The notes below the pieces were generated by a model. That model did no database searches. It was not told the DNA's origin and saw nothing but the letters and a program-made list of their open reading frames with translations. The translations under genes were made by a program, and so were the position numbers. A stretch of 35,071 nt of DNA from Streptosporangiales bacterium (GTDB lineage Bacteria; Actinomycetota; Actinomycetes; Streptosporangiales; WHST01), in assembly GCA_009379955.1 (NCBI GenBank), contig WHST01000070.1:1-35071 (forward strand). The letters run 5' to 3'. Shown here piece after piece: positions 7,781 to 16,762 of the stretch; the first letter of the stretch is position 1; each line of letters begins with the position of its first letter.

Positions 7781-8596
7781 TCACGAGGCCGACGCGGTGC
7801 CGTCCCGCACCGACCTCAGCAGCCGGCTGAGGTAGCGGTCGAACGACTCGGTCACGTCGCGTCCCGCCGGGGTGTGCCACAGCTGCACCGGACGCGCCAT
7901 GCCCTGGGCGTGCTGGATCACCGAGCGCTCGGGGACCGGCGGCGCGAGGACGAGGGGGCCGAAGAGGTCCCGCATCTCCTGCAGCCGGTAGCGGTGCTCC
8001 GGCGAGCGTTCGCGGTAGCGGTTCACGACCACGCCGAGCGGCTGGAGGTCGGGGTTGTGCTGCTGCCGCTCGTCGGCGATGGCGCGCAGCGTGCGCTCGG
8101 CGGCGTGGACGGTGAACAGGCTGGGCTCGGTGACGACCAGCGCCCGGCGGCTGGCGACGAGTGCGCTCCTGGTGAGCTGGCCGAGCGACGGCGGGCTGTC
8201 GATGAGCACGATGTCGTACGGGTGGTCGAGCCGGCCGAGCAGCGCGCCGAGGCGCCGCAGGTCGTGCGCCTTGGGCATCGGGTCGTCGTGCCGGTGGGTG
8301 GCGTCGTCGCCCGGGATGACGTCGAGGACGCCGGCCGGGCGACCGCCGTCGTCGTCGGTGGCGAGCCAGCCGCTCGGGACGATCGCCCGCGACGGCGCGC
8401 GGCGCGGCTCGTCGAGGACGTCGGCGACGGTCGCCTCGCCGGGCGTGGCGTCGAGCCCGAGGGTCGCGTTGGCCTGGGGGTCGAGGTCGACGACGAGGGT
8501 CGAGAGGCCGCGTTGGAGTGCCGCACCCGCCAGTCCCAAGACCACTGTGGTCTTGCCGGCGCCGCCCTTCAGACTGAGCACAGTGAGAACGCGCAC
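7781..8596 (-). CDS. ParA/Soj-type ATPase
   Basis: 271 residues. The deviant Walker A KGGAGKTT is at residues 10-17, followed by VVDLDPQANATLGL (A' motif) and YDIVLIDSPPSLGQLTRSALVASRRALVVTEPS (Walker B). C-terminal QEMRDLFG-LVL-PPVPERSVIQHAQ is typical of ParA relatives. No parB lies beside it, so this is probably an orphan MinD/ParA-like ATPase positioning some other cargo rather than the chromosome-partition ParA. GTG 8596 is chosen because the frame upstream carries no family sequence and TACGGT lies 7 nt before it, pointing to a leaderless mRNA. Confidence 0.85.
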   Translation of the reverse strand: MRVLTVLSLKGGAGKTTVVLGLAGAALQRGLSTLVVDLDPQANATLGLDATPGEATVADVLDEPRRAPSRAIVPSGWLATDDDGGRPAGVLDVIPGDDATHRHDDPMPKAHDLRRLGALLGRLDHPYDIVLIDSPPSLGQLTRSALVASRRALVVTEPSLFTVHAAERTLRAIADERQQHNPDLQPLGVVVNRYRERSPEHRYRLQEMRDLFGPLVLAPPVPERSVIQHAQGMARPVQLWHTPAGRDVTESFDRYLSRLLRSVRDGTASAS

Positions 8597-8603
8597 GGAC
8601 CAC

Positions 8604-8609
8604 ACCGTA
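8604..8609 (-). promoter_or_regulatory. -10 element (TACGGT) of the ParA gene
   Basis: TACGGT on the minus strand lies 7 nt before GTG 8596 and there is no Shine-Dalgarno. No clear -35 hexamer is visible. Confidence 0.4.
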
Positions 8610-8662
8610 GCGAAAACCGCCGGCGACGCGGAGTATTGCCCGGAACTACCGGGCAAGATGCC

Positions 8663-9127
8663 CTAATAGCCCGGATATTGTCCCGGTTGCTGCGGGGGGT
8701 ACTGCGGGCCCTGCGGCGGGTACTGCTGTCCCTGCTGGGGGTACTGCTGGCCGCCGTACTGCTGCTGCGGCTGGTACTGGTCGTGCCCGCCGTACTGCCC
8801 GCCGCTCTGCTGCGCCGGCGCCTCCTCGGAACGGAAGAGCGCCATCAGGAGCATCGCGACGCCGCCGATCTCGGTGAGGATCCGCAGCAGGCCGATCAGG
8901 CTGCTCGCCCCGAGGACGCCGCGGTAGTTACCGCCGCTGAGCAGCGCCCCGATGGACAGGGTCCAGATCAGGCTCACCAAGGCGCCGAAGGTCAGGATGC
9001 CGAAGCCGATGAGTGCGAACGTCGCGCGCTTCGGGTACTTGCTCCGGCCGACCAGGCAGAGCACAGCGGCGGCACCGTAGAGCAGCACCGGGAGGAACCC
9101 GATGGCGCCCGAGAGGAGAGAGCCCAT
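8663..9127 (-). CDS. Small membrane protein with Q/Y/P-rich C-terminal tail, unknown function
   Basis: 154 residues. The first 100 hold three to four hydrophobic segments (about 5-27, 36-64 and 83-98). Residues from about 105 are a low-complexity tail of QYGG, QYPQQG and QYPPQ units ending QYPGY, probably cytosolic and disordered. No family function recognised. ATG 9127 lacks a Shine-Dalgarno, and TAGAGT (9141-9136) lies 8 nt upstream. Similar tails occur on the proteins at 20445-21197 and 24846-25568. Confidence 0.72.
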   Translation of the reverse strand: MGSLLSGAIGFLPVLLYGAAAVLCLVGRSKYPKRATFALIGFGILTFGALVSLIWTLSIGALLSGGNYRGVLGASSLIGLLRILTEIGGVAMLLMALFRSEEAPAQQSGGQYGGHDQYQPQQQYGGQQYPQQGQQYPPQGPQYPPQQPGQYPGY

Positions 9128-9135
9128 GGGCGGTC

Positions 9136-9141
9136 ACTCTA
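9136..9141 (-). promoter_or_regulatory. -10 element (TAGAGT) of the tail-bearing membrane protein
   Basis: TAGAGT on the minus strand, 8 nt before ATG 9127, with no Shine-Dalgarno between. Suggests leaderless transcription. Confidence 0.4.
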
Positions 9142-9248
9142 CGGGGAGCGGCCCGTTCTCAGGGCCGACTCCTTCTCTTTCAGGGGAGGACTCCGCTTTT
9201 CCGGGGCGGACCGGGGTCGACCGGCCGCCACGACTCGTTCCGCCCAAG

Positions 9249-9254
9249 TAGGTT
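9249..9254 (+). promoter_or_regulatory. -10 element (TAGGTT) of the metalloprotease gene
   Basis: TAGGTT followed after 6 nt by ATG 9261. The spacer GGACGG is not a convincing Shine-Dalgarno at this distance. Confidence 0.45.
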
Positions 9255-9260
9255 GGACGG

Positions 9261-10355
9261 ATGAGCGACGACGACATGATCGACTGGGGACTCGCGGTCG
9301 CGACCGGGACCCGCCTCGTCCGTCCGGGCCCACAGGTCGGCCGCGACGAGGCGCGCCGCGCCGTCGCCGACCTGCGCACGCTGTCGGACGAGGCCGAGCA
9401 CCACGTCAAGGCGTTCACCGGCATGGGTGAGGCCACCGAGCACAGCCCGGCCGCGGTCGTCGACCGGCCCGGTTGGATCAAGGCCAACGTCGACGGCTTC
9501 CGCGTCGTGCTCGACCCGGTCGTGCAGCGCATGGCCCGCCACCGCGACGAGTCGTTCGGCGGCACTCTCGTCACCGCGGTGGGCTCGCGGGTCACCGGGC
9601 TGCAGGTCGGCTCGATCCTCGCGTACCTCGCCGGTCGCGTGCTCGGCCAGTACGAGCTCTTCCTCCCACCCGACCCCGACGGCACGCAGCCCGTGGGCCG
9701 GTTGACCCTCGTCGCCCCCAACGTCGTCCAGGTCGAGCGCGACCTCGACGTCGACCCGCACGACTTCCGGCTCTGGGTGTGCCTGCACGAGGTCACCCAC
9801 CGCACACAGTTCACGGCCGTGCCCTGGCTGCGCGACCACGTGCACTCCGAGATCACGTCGTTCCTGCTCGCGTCCGAGGTCGGGCCGAGCGAGATCCTCG
9901 ACCGGATGAAGGCCGCCGCGGAGGCCGTGGTCGACGCCGTGCGCGGCGGCGACACGAGCCTGCTCGAGGCGGTGCAGAGCGACCAGCAGCGCGAGGTGCT
10001 CGACCGGCTCACCGCGGTCATGACCCTCGTCGAGGGCCACGGCGACTTCGTCATGGACGGCGTCGGACCCGACGTCGTCCCATCCGTCGCCGAGATCAGG
10101 GAGAAGTTCCAGAAGCGACGGGCCAGCGGCAACGCGCTCGAGCTCGCCTTCCGCCGGCTGCTCGGCATCGACCTGAAGATGAAGCAGTACGAGCAGGGCT
10201 CGGCGTTCGTCCGCGCCGTCGTCGACAGCGTCGGCATGGAGGGCTTCAACAGGGTCTGGACCTCGCCCAACACCCTGCCCACCCGCGACGAGATCACCGA
10301 CCCCGACCGCTGGATCGCCCGGGTCGCCCGCCCCGGCCTCACCGACGGCTCCTGA
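9261..10355 (+). CDS. Zinc-dependent metalloprotease-like protein (DUF2342 family)
   Basis: 364 residues of the actinobacterial DUF2342 family (zincin-like, sometimes called coenzyme F420 biosynthesis-associated). The zinc motif HEVTH is at 176-180 within [20 protein letters not shown], and a helix-rich C-terminus holds the glutamate-containing segment [19 protein letters not shown]. No signal peptide or membrane helix is visible, so it is probably cytosolic. Its substrate is unknown. It directly precedes tilS (13-bp gap), a linkage seen widely in actinobacteria, so co-transcription with tilS-hpt is likely. Confidence 0.88.
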   Translation: MSDDDMIDWGLAVATGTRLVRPGPQVGRDEARRAVADLRTLSDEAEHHVKAFTGMGEATEHSPAAVVDRPGWIKANVDGFRVVLDPVVQRMARHRDESFGGTLVTAVGSRVTGLQVGSILAYLAGRVLGQYELFLPPDPDGTQPVGRLTLVAPNVVQVERDLDVDPHDFRLWVCLHEVTHRTQFTAVPWLRDHVHSEITSFLLASEVGPSEILDRMKAAAEAVVDAVRGGDTSLLEAVQSDQQREVLDRLTAVMTLVEGHGDFVMDGVGPDVVPSVAEIREKFQKRRASGNALELAFRRLLGIDLKMKQYEQGSAFVRAVVDSVGMEGFNRVWTSPNTLPTRDEITDPDRWIARVARPGLTDGS

Positions 10356-10368
10356 CGCCGCACCGCAG

Positions 10369-11370
10369 ATGGGGCCACCGGCCGCGGTCGCCGAGGTGCG
10401 TCACGCGGTGCGCGGCGCGCTCGGCGACCTGCCACCGGGCGCGCTCGTGCTCGTCGCGTGCAGCGGCGGCGCCGACTCCCTCGCGCTGGCGGCGGCCGCC
10501 GCGCACGAGGGTCCACGCCTGCGCCTCGACGTCGGCGCGGTGACGGTCGACCACGGCCTGCAGGACGGCTCGGCCGCCCGCGCCGGGCAGGTCGCCGCGA
10601 CGTTGCGCGAGCTCGGGCTCGCGCCGGTACGCGTGGCCACCGTGCGCGCCGACGGTCCCGGTGGGCCCGAAGCGGCCGCGCGCACGGCGCGCTACGAGGC
10701 GCTCGACGCCGCCGCCGACGAGCTCGGCGCCGCGGCCGTCCTGCTCGCCCACACCAGGGACGACCAGGCGGAGACCGTCCTCCTGCGCCTCGCCCGCGGC
10801 TCCGGCGCGCGGTCGCTCGCCGGCATGGCGCCGGTGGCCGGTCGCTACCGCAGGCCGTTGCTCGACCTCACCAGGCTGCGGGTCGGCGAGATGTGCGCCG
10901 CGGCCGGGCTGACGCCGTGGCACGACCCGCACAACGCCGACCCCGCGTACGCGCGCTCGCGGGTGCGTCACGACGCCCTGCCCGTCCTCGAGCACGCCCT
11001 CGGTCCCGGCGTCGCCGCCGCACTCGCGCGGACGGCACGGCTGCTGCGCGACGACGCCGACGCCCTCGACGCCTGGGCGACCCGCGCGCACGCCGAGTGC
11101 CGCGCGGGCGGGGAGCCCGGCCTGTCCGCCGACGCACTGGCGGCCCTGCCCGCCGCCGTCCGTACCCGGGTGCTCCGGCTCGCCGCGGTCGACGCGGGGT
11201 GCCCGCCGGGGGCGCTCGGCGCGGTCCATCTCGGTGCCGCCGACCGACTCGTGACGGACTGGCACGGCCAGGCCACCGTCGACCTACCCGGCGGTGTGGC
11301 GTGCGTCCGTCGGCATGGGAGGCTCTGCTTCAGGGGCCACCATGAGACCGCCGGAGGCGGTGAATGCTGA
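10369..11370 (+). CDS. tilS: tRNA(Ile)-lysidine synthetase
   Basis: 333 residues. The PP-loop SGGADS (32-37) lies in [15 protein letters not shown], with downstream [29 protein letters not shown] and RPLLDLTR motifs of TilS. The enzyme uses ATP to attach lysine to C34 of the AUA-reading tRNA-Ile, making it essential for decoding. The C-terminal region is short, as in actinobacterial TilS. ATG 10369 follows the metalloprotease stop by 13 bp. hpt begins about 50 bp downstream, matching the common tilS-hpt-ftsH order. Confidence 0.93.
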   Translation: MGPPAAVAEVRHAVRGALGDLPPGALVLVACSGGADSLALAAAAAHEGPRLRLDVGAVTVDHGLQDGSAARAGQVAATLRELGLAPVRVATVRADGPGGPEAAARTARYEALDAAADELGAAAVLLAHTRDDQAETVLLRLARGSGARSLAGMAPVAGRYRRPLLDLTRLRVGEMCAAAGLTPWHDPHNADPAYARSRVRHDALPVLEHALGPGVAAALARTARLLRDDADALDAWATRAHAECRAGGEPGLSADALAALPAAVRTRVLRLAAVDAGCPPGALGAVHLGAADRLVTDWHGQATVDLPGGVACVRRHGRLCFRGHHETAGGGEC

Positions 11371-11420
11371 ACGGTCCCCGCTGACCCGGGACGACTGCAC
11401 GCGCGGCGATCGGAGTGCTG

Positions 11421-11978
11421 GTGGACACGACCGACATGGGCTCGGACCTGGCGGCGGTCCTGGTCACCGAGGACGAGATCAGGCACCGGCTGGTGGAGAT
11501 GGCCAAGACCCTCGACACCGACTACCAGGGACGCGACGTCCTGCTCGTCGGGGTGCTGAAGGGCGCGGTCATGATGATGGCCGACCTCGTCCGTGCCATG
11601 CACAGCCCGGTCGAGATGGACTGGATGGCGGTGTCGTCGTACGGCGCGGGCACCAAGTCGTCCGGCGTGGTCCGGATCATGAAGGACCTCGACCGCGACA
11701 TCACGGGCCGGCACGTGCTGATCGTCGAGGACATCATCGACTCGGGCCTCACCCTGTCCTGGCTGCTGCGCAACCTCAGGTCGCGCGGGCCCGCCTCGGT
11801 CGAGGTCTGTGCCCTGCTCCGCAAGCCCGAGGCCGTCCAGGTCGACATCCCCGTGAAGTACGTGGGATTCGACATCCCCAGCGAGTTCGTCGTCGGCTAC
11901 GGCCTCGACTACGCGGAGAAGTACCGGAATCTCCCGTTTGTCGGTACTCTCGCGCCTCATGTGTACGGCGGGGCGTGA
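11421..11978 (+). CDS. hpt: Hypoxanthine-guanine phosphoribosyltransferase
   Basis: 185 residues. The PRPP-binding motif VEDIIDSGLT is at 102-111. Other family segments are LLVGVLKGAVMMMADLVRAM, DWMAVSSYGAGTKSSGVVRI (flexible catalytic loop) and VGYGLDYAEKYRNLPFVGTL at the C-terminus. The enzyme salvages hypoxanthine and guanine to IMP and GMP. Start GTG 11421 is preferred over the in-frame GTG at 11415 because GGAG (11412-11415) lies 5 nt before it. It belongs to the tilS-hpt-ftsH cluster. Confidence 0.95.
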   Translation: MDTTDMGSDLAAVLVTEDEIRHRLVEMAKTLDTDYQGRDVLLVGVLKGAVMMMADLVRAMHSPVEMDWMAVSSYGAGTKSSGVVRIMKDLDRDITGRHVLIVEDIIDSGLTLSWLLRNLRSRGPASVEVCALLRKPEAVQVDIPVKYVGFDIPSEFVVGYGLDYAEKYRNLPFVGTLAPHVYGGA

Positions 11979-12019
11979 TGCGGCTCTCCTCCGTGGCCGC
12001 ACGAGGGGGTTACCCCACG

Positions 12020-12180
12020 GGAACACAGGGGATGCGATGATGAGTTGACATAGCGAACGTGTAAAGCGTCGGCGTGTCGGTCAGCGCACGGCGGCGAACA
12101 TCCCAGGTCGTTTTCGGCGTCGATCACCGCCCCGAGGGGCACCGGCAGGCAGGAGGGAGAGCGCAGCGGCGCTCGCTCGG
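12020..12180 (+). promoter_or_regulatory. ftsH promoter and 5' leader with hairpin between Shine-Dalgarno and start
   Basis: The region 11979-12180 has no gene. GGAAC (12020-12024) and GTT (12044-12046), 19 nt apart, fit the sigma-R/sigma-H stress-promoter pattern. TTGACA (12045-12050) lies at the same place but has no -10 partner at normal spacing. AGGAGGG (12151-12157) is a strong Shine-Dalgarno yet ends more than 20 nt before ATG 12181. Between them GAGCGC-AGCG-GCGCTC (12159-12174) forms a perfect 6-bp hairpin. When folded, it shortens the effective spacing of GGAGG to about 8 nt. Confidence 0.5.
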
Positions 12181-14202
12181 ATGGACATCAAGCGTTATCT
12201 CCGCGGACCACTGGTGTGGGTACTCCTCATCGGTGTCCTGCTGATCGTGCTGCTCCAGCTCTTCAACGGCGGCAGCGGGTACAAGCAGGTAGACACGTCC
12301 ACTGTCATCTCCAGGATCGACGAGGGCCAGGTCAAGTCCGCCCTGCTGACCGACAAGGACCAGAAGATCCAGGTCACCCTCAAGGACGGCTCCAAGCTCG
12401 AGGCGTTCTGGGTCGCCGGTCAGCAACGCGAGATCGTCTCGTCGCTGCAGGACAACCGGCCGCCGTCCGGCTGGAACGTCGAGGTGCCCAAGCAGAGCAT
12501 CTTCATGAGCCTGCTGATCAGCCTGTTGCCGATCATCCTGCTCGTCCTCATCTTCCTGTTCATCATGAACCAGATGCAGGGCGGCGGCAGTCGCGTCATG
12601 AACTTCGGCAAGTCCAAGGCCAAGATGATCACCAAGGACATGCCGAAGACGACGTTCGCCGACGTCGCGGGCGTCGACGAGACCATCGAGGAGCTCAAGG
12701 AGATCAAGGAGTTCCTCGAGAACCCCGCGAAGTTCCAGCAGATCGGCGCGAAGATCCCCAAGGGCGTCCTGCTGTTCGGCCCGCCCGGCACCGGTAAGAC
12801 CCTGCTCGCCAGGGCCGTCGCCGGCGAGGCGGGCGTCCCGTTCTACTCGATCTCCGGGTCCGACTTCGTCGAGATGTTCGTGGGTGTCGGTGCCTCGCGC
12901 GTCCGCGACCTGTTCGAGCAGGCCAAGGCCAACGCGCCGGCGATCGTGTTCGTCGACGAGATCGACGCGGTCGGCCGTCAGCGCGGCGCCGGCCTCGGTG
13001 GTGGTCACGACGAGCGCGAGCAGACCCTCAACCAGCTGCTCGTCGAGATGGACGGCTTCGACGTCCGCGGCGGCGTCATCCTGATCGCCGCGACCAACCG
13101 TCCCGACATCCTCGACCCGGCGCTGCTGCGCCCGGGCCGCTTCGACCGCCAGATCGTCGTCGACCGCCCCGACCTGGAGGGCCGCAAGGCGATCCTGCGG
13201 GTGCACGCGCGCGGCAAGCCGTTCGCGCCGGAGGCCGACCTCGACGTCATCGCGCGGCGCACCCCCGGGTTCACCGGTGCCGACCTGCAGAACGTCATCA
13301 ACGAGTCGGCGCTGCTGACCGCGCGCAACGACATGAAGCAGATCACCGCGGAGACCCTCGAAGAGTCGATCGACCGGGTCATGGCCGGGCCGGAACGCAA
13401 GAGCCGGGTCATGAGCGACCGGGAGAAGAAGATGATCGCGTACCACGAGGGCGGCCATGCCCTGGTCGGACACGCGCTCCCGTTCGCCGACCCGGTGCAC
13501 AAGATCACGATCCTGTCCCGTGGCCGTGCGCTCGGCTACACGATGTCGCTGCCGACCGAGGACAGGTTCCTCTCCACCCGTAGCGAGATGCTCGACCAGC
13601 TCGCCGGCCTGCTCGGTGGTCGCGCGGCGGAGGAGCTCGTCTTCCACGAGCCCACGACCGGTGCGAGCAACGACATCGAGAAGGCCACGACCATCGCGCG
13701 CAACATGGTCACCCAGTACGGCATGAGCGAGCGGCTCGGTGCGCGCAAGTTCGGTTCGGGCGACGAGAACGTCTTCCTCGGTCGCGAGATGGGCCACGAG
13801 CGCGACTACTCCGAGCAGGTGGCGTCGACCATCGACGAGGAGGTCAGGCGCGTCATCGAGCAGGCCCACGACGTGGCCTGGGAGGTCCTCGTCGAGTACC
13901 GCGAGAGCCTCGACAACCTCGTGCTGCGGCTGATGGAGCGCGAGACCTTGCAGCGGGCCGAGGTGCTCGAGGTCTTCGCCGCGGTCAAGAAGCGGCCGGC
14001 GCGGCCGTCGTACTCCGGCTACGGCAAGCGGCTGCCGGACGACCGTCCGCCGATCCTGACCCCGAACGAGCGGGCCGCGGCCTTTGCCACCGAGCCGAGC
14101 GGCAACGGTGCGGCGTCCCACGAGGGCGGCACGCCGGCCGGCGCTCCCGACCACGTCGCCGCGCCTGGCACCGGCGCCGACGAGCCGCCTCGGGAACCCT
14201 AG
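12181..14202 (+). CDS. ftsH: ATP-dependent zinc metalloprotease FtsH
   Basis: 673 residues, a membrane-anchored AAA+ protease that degrades misassembled membrane and regulatory proteins. Two membrane helices flank a short external domain (about 10-28 and 107-129). Walker A is GPPGTGKT (200-207), the pore loop MFVGVG is near 232, Walker B VFVDEIDA is near 256-263, the second region of homology [21 protein letters not shown] follows, and the zinc site is HEGGH (422-426). The C-terminal 60 residues are a disordered Gly/Pro/Glu-rich tail. The start matches the actinobacterial N-terminus M-D-x-K-R-Y-x-RGPLVW. Its stop codon shares one base with the folE GTG. Confidence 0.97.
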   Translation: MDIKRYLRGPLVWVLLIGVLLIVLLQLFNGGSGYKQVDTSTVISRIDEGQVKSALLTDKDQKIQVTLKDGSKLEAFWVAGQQREIVSSLQDNRPPSGWNVEVPKQSIFMSLLISLLPIILLVLIFLFIMNQMQGGGSRVMNFGKSKAKMITKDMPKTTFADVAGVDETIEELKEIKEFLENPAKFQQIGAKIPKGVLLFGPPGTGKTLLARAVAGEAGVPFYSISGSDFVEMFVGVGASRVRDLFEQAKANAPAIVFVDEIDAVGRQRGAGLGGGHDEREQTLNQLLVEMDGFDVRGGVILIAATNRPDILDPALLRPGRFDRQIVVDRPDLEGRKAILRVHARGKPFAPEADLDVIARRTPGFTGADLQNVINESALLTARNDMKQITAETLEESIDRVMAGPERKSRVMSDREKKMIAYHEGGHALVGHALPFADPVHKITILSRGRALGYTMSLPTEDRFLSTRSEMLDQLAGLLGGRAAEELVFHEPTTGASNDIEKATTIARNMVTQYGMSERLGARKFGSGDENVFLGREMGHERDYSEQVASTIDEEVRRVIEQAHDVAWEVLVEYRESLDNLVLRLMERETLQRAEVLEVFAAVKKRPARPSYSGYGKRLPDDRPPILTPNERAAAFATEPSGNGAASHEGGTPAGAPDHVAAPGTGADEPPREP

Positions 14203-14807
14203 TGCCCGATCGCGGTGACGGCACCGCGACGGAGGTCGATCTCCCCCGCGTCGAGCGCGCCGTCCGTGAGATCCTGCTCGCAATTGGGGAGGACCCCGAC
14301 CGCGACGGCCTGCAGCACACCCCCGAACGGGTGGCGCGCTGGTACGCCGAGGCATTCTCCGGGCTGACCCAGAAGCCCGAGGACGTCATGACCGTCGTCT
14401 TCGAGGCCGAGCACGACGAGATGGTCCTCGTCCGCGACATCGAGGTCGCGAGCATGTGCGAGCACCACCTCGTGCCGTTCCAGGGCGTCGCGCACGTCGG
14501 CTACATCCCCGACGGCAGCGGCCGCGTCACCGGCCTGTCCAAGCTCGCGCGTCTCGTCGACGTCTACGCCCGCCGCCCGCAGGTGCAGGAGCGCATGACG
14601 AGCCAGATCGCCGACGCGCTGATGACGGTGCTCGCCCCTCGCGGCGTGATCGTGGTCATGGAGTGCGAGCACCTCTGCATGACGCTGCGCGGCGTCCGCA
14701 AGCCGGCCGCCCGCACCGTGACCTCCGCCGTCCGCGGCCAGTTCCGCCGGTCCGACAAGACCAGGAGCGAGGCACTCGCCTTCATCTACGGCCACCGCTC
14801 CCACTGA
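14202..14807 (+). CDS. folE: GTP cyclohydrolase I
   Basis: 201 residues. It opens the folate pathway by converting GTP to dihydroneopterin triphosphate. Zinc-binding and catalytic residues are present: CEHHL (C86, H88, H89) and C159 in CEHLCM, with [19 protein letters not shown] and the tail segment [10 protein letters not shown]. The GTG start (14202-14204) overlaps the last base of the ftsH TAG, so the two are likely coupled. The rest of the pathway (folP-folB, folK) follows after one membrane-protein gene. Confidence 0.96.
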   Translation: MPDRGDGTATEVDLPRVERAVREILLAIGEDPDRDGLQHTPERVARWYAEAFSGLTQKPEDVMTVVFEAEHDEMVLVRDIEVASMCEHHLVPFQGVAHVGYIPDGSGRVTGLSKLARLVDVYARRPQVQERMTSQIADALMTVLAPRGVIVVMECEHLCMTLRGVRKPAARTVTSAVRGQFRRSDKTRSEALAFIYGHRSH

Positions 14808-14825
14808 CGCCGCCCGCCGGCGGCG

Positions 14826-14831
14826 TAGTCT
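14826..14831 (+). promoter_or_regulatory. -10 element (TAGTCT) of the MprF-like gene
   Basis: TAGTCT lies 8 nt before GTG 14840, with no Shine-Dalgarno between, so leaderless transcription is likely. Confidence 0.4.
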
Positions 14832-14839
14832 CTGGCCTC

Positions 14840-16582
14840 GTGGCGGCGACGGAGGACCGGCGTGGAAGCCGGAGGTGGGTGCCGGTCACCGCGGGGCTGG
14901 TCACGCTGGCCGTCGGGATCATCGACGTCGCGAGCGTGCTGCTGCCGGACGTCGGTAGCCGCGTGCACGTGTTGCGCGGGGTCGTGCCCGGTGTGATCCC
15001 CGGGACGGCGGCCGCGGCCGTGCTGCTCGTCGGGCTGCTGCTGGTCATGCTGTCGCACGCGTTGCGGCGCCGGAAGCGTCGCGCGTGGCGCGCCGTCGTC
15101 GTGCTGCTGGCCGCGAGCGTGGTGCTGCACGTCCTCAAGGCGCTCGGCGCCGGGTTGCTCTTCCTCGGCCATGCCGCGCTGCCGTCGCTGCTGCTCGTCC
15201 TGCTCGTCGTCTTCCGGCGGGAGTTCTACGCGGTCGGCGACCCGACGACGCGGTGGCGAGCGCTGCGGGTGTTCGTCCTGCTCGCCCTCGCCGACGTCGC
15301 GCTCGGCCTGCTCTGGTTGTACGCGGGGAGGATCCCGGTCGCCGGCGGGATGTCGTTCGGTGACGCGGTGTGGCACGTGCTGTCCGGCCTCGTCGGGATC
15401 GAGGGGCCGGTGCGGTTCGCCTCCGACCGCGCCGGTGACGTCAGCTACGCCCTGCTCGTCGGACTCGGCGGCTTCACCGCGGTGGTCTCCGCCTACCTCC
15501 TGCTCCGTCCGGCCAGGCCGCTGCCGCGGCTCAGCGGGTCGGACGAGGAACGCCTGCGGGAGCTCGTCGTCAGGCACGGGTCGAACGACTCGCTCGGCTA
15601 CTTCGCGCTGCGCGGCGACAAGAGCGTCGTCTGGTCGCCGTCGGGCAAGGCCGGCGTGACGTACCGCGTCGTCTCCGGCGTCATGCTGGCGAGCGGCGAC
15701 CCACTCGGCGACCCCGAGGCGTGGCCGGGCGCCATGACCGCGTTCGTCGAGCAGGCCGACAGGCACGCGTGGGTGCCTGCGGTGCTCGCGTGCGGCGAGT
15801 ACGCCGGTGAGGTGTGGGTGCGCGAGACCGGCCTGACCGCGCTCGAGCTCGGCGACGAGGCCGTGGTGCCCATCGGCGAGTTCACCCTCGACGGGCGCGC
15901 CATGCGCGGTGTACGGCAGGCGGTCGGGCGCCTGGAGCGCAAGGGCTACCAGGCCGACGTCGTACGGTCGCGCGACCTCGACGAGGCGCAGCGCTCCCGC
16001 CTTCACGCGGAGGCGGCGCGCTGGCGGCGCAGCCAGACCGAGCGCGGGTTCTCGATGGCCCTCGGCAGGTTCGCCGCCGGCGAGGATCCCGACTGCGTGA
16101 TCGTGACCGCACGGGAGGACGGCGAGCTGCGCGGCTTCCTCCAGCTGGCTCCCTGGGGACGCGACGGGCTGTCGCTCGACGTGATGCGCAGGGATACCGG
16201 GAACGCCGACAACGGCATCAACGAGCTGCTCATCGTGCGGCTGCTGCGGGAGGCGCCGGCGCTCGGCGTCCGCCGCGTGTCGCTCAACTTCGCGGTGTTC
16301 CGCTCGGCGCTCGCCCGCGGCGAGCGGCTCGGGGCGGGACCCGTCGTCCGCGGGCTGCGGAGCATCCTGCTGTTCCTGTCCCGCTGGTTCCAGATCGAGT
16401 CGCTCTACCGGTTCAACGCGAAGTTCCGCCCGGAGTGGGAGCCGCGCTTCCTGCTGTACCCGACCGGCCGCGACCTGCCCCGGGTGGTGCTCGCCGGGCT
16501 GCAGGCCGAGGCGTTCGTCGTCTGGCCGCGTCCCGTCCTGCGCTGGTGGCGCCCGAGGTCGGTCGTCGACACGTCCACCTGA
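14840..16582 (+). CDS. MprF-like phosphatidylglycerol lysyltransferase-domain membrane protein (DUF2156)
   Basis: 580 residues. The N-terminal 230 residues contain about six membrane segments. The C-terminal part is the DUF2156/LPG-synthase fold: LGYFALRGDKSVVWSPSGKAGVTYRVVSGVMLASGDPLGDPEAW, then GFSMALGRFAAGEDPDCVIVTA and SLNFAVFRSALARGERLG, and FNAKFRPEWEPRFLLYP near the end. Relatives transfer amino acids from aminoacyl-tRNA to phosphatidylglycerol, giving resistance to cationic peptides. No lysyl-tRNA synthetase domain is fused here. The membrane part is shorter than in full MprF, so the exact lipid substrate is uncertain. The start is GTG 14840; the frame is open further upstream, but that part overlaps folE. 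Confidence 0.82.
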   Translation: MAATEDRRGSRRWVPVTAGLVTLAVGIIDVASVLLPDVGSRVHVLRGVVPGVIPGTAAAAVLLVGLLLVMLSHALRRRKRRAWRAVVVLLAASVVLHVLKALGAGLLFLGHAALPSLLLVLLVVFRREFYAVGDPTTRWRALRVFVLLALADVALGLLWLYAGRIPVAGGMSFGDAVWHVLSGLVGIEGPVRFASDRAGDVSYALLVGLGGFTAVVSAYLLLRPARPLPRLSGSDEERLRELVVRHGSNDSLGYFALRGDKSVVWSPSGKAGVTYRVVSGVMLASGDPLGDPEAWPGAMTAFVEQADRHAWVPAVLACGEYAGEVWVRETGLTALELGDEAVVPIGEFTLDGRAMRGVRQAVGRLERKGYQADVVRSRDLDEAQRSRLHAEAARWRRSQTERGFSMALGRFAAGEDPDCVIVTAREDGELRGFLQLAPWGRDGLSLDVMRRDTGNADNGINELLIVRLLREAPALGVRRVSLNFAVFRSALARGERLGAGPVVRGLRSILLFLSRWFQIESLYRFNAKFRPEWEPRFLLYPTGRDLPRVVLAGLQAEAFVVWPRPVLRWWRPRSVVDTST

Positions 16583-16637
16583 CGTACCGAGCTGGGACCC
16601 CGCCGCTCTGCCTCCCGCGTCATGTTGCTGATCACAC

Positions 16638-16689
16638 CGTGAGTCGGGGGTTCCCGCGTGCTGCAGGCGATGAGAACCCCCGAATCACG
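16638..16689. repeat. Intergenic near-perfect palindrome (16-nt arms, one mismatch)
   Basis: The left arm CGTGAGTCGGGGGTTC (16638-16653) and right arm GAACCCCCGAATCACG (16674-16689) pair at 15 of 16 positions around a 20-nt loop. It lies in the 180-bp gap between the MprF-like gene and folP-folB. It could be a terminator without a U-tract, which is common in actinomycetes, or a member of an intergenic repeat family. The outer end CGTGAGT is shared with the palindrome at 26801-26861. Confidence 0.75.
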
Positions 16690-16750
16690 ATGTCCGGCCT
16701 GCGCACCTTCCTACGTCCACCGGCCGATGCGGACTGTGCGTGCGGGTGCG

Positions 16751-16756
16751 TAGGGT
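16751..16756 (+). promoter_or_regulatory. -10 element (TAGGGT) of folP-folB
   Basis: TAGGGT is followed after 6 nt (GTCGGC) by ATG 16763. No Shine-Dalgarno fits, so the transcript is probably leaderless. Confidence 0.5.
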
Positions 16757-16762
16757 GTCGGC

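Noticed and set aside
7781-8596. ParA-type gene as a plasmid or chromosome partition locus
   Set aside because: There is no parB, no parS-like palindrome and no replication gene nearby, and it is embedded in housekeeping genes.
12045-12050. TTGACA upstream of ftsH as a housekeeping -35 box
   Set aside because: No TAnnnT lies 16-19 nt downstream; the nearest A/T-rich piece is only 11 nt away. It remains as an alternative to the stress-type promoter.
12124-14355. Open frame of 743 codons antisense to ftsH
   Set aside because: It mirrors ftsH codons and has the biased composition of antisense frames. ftsH itself has every expected motif.
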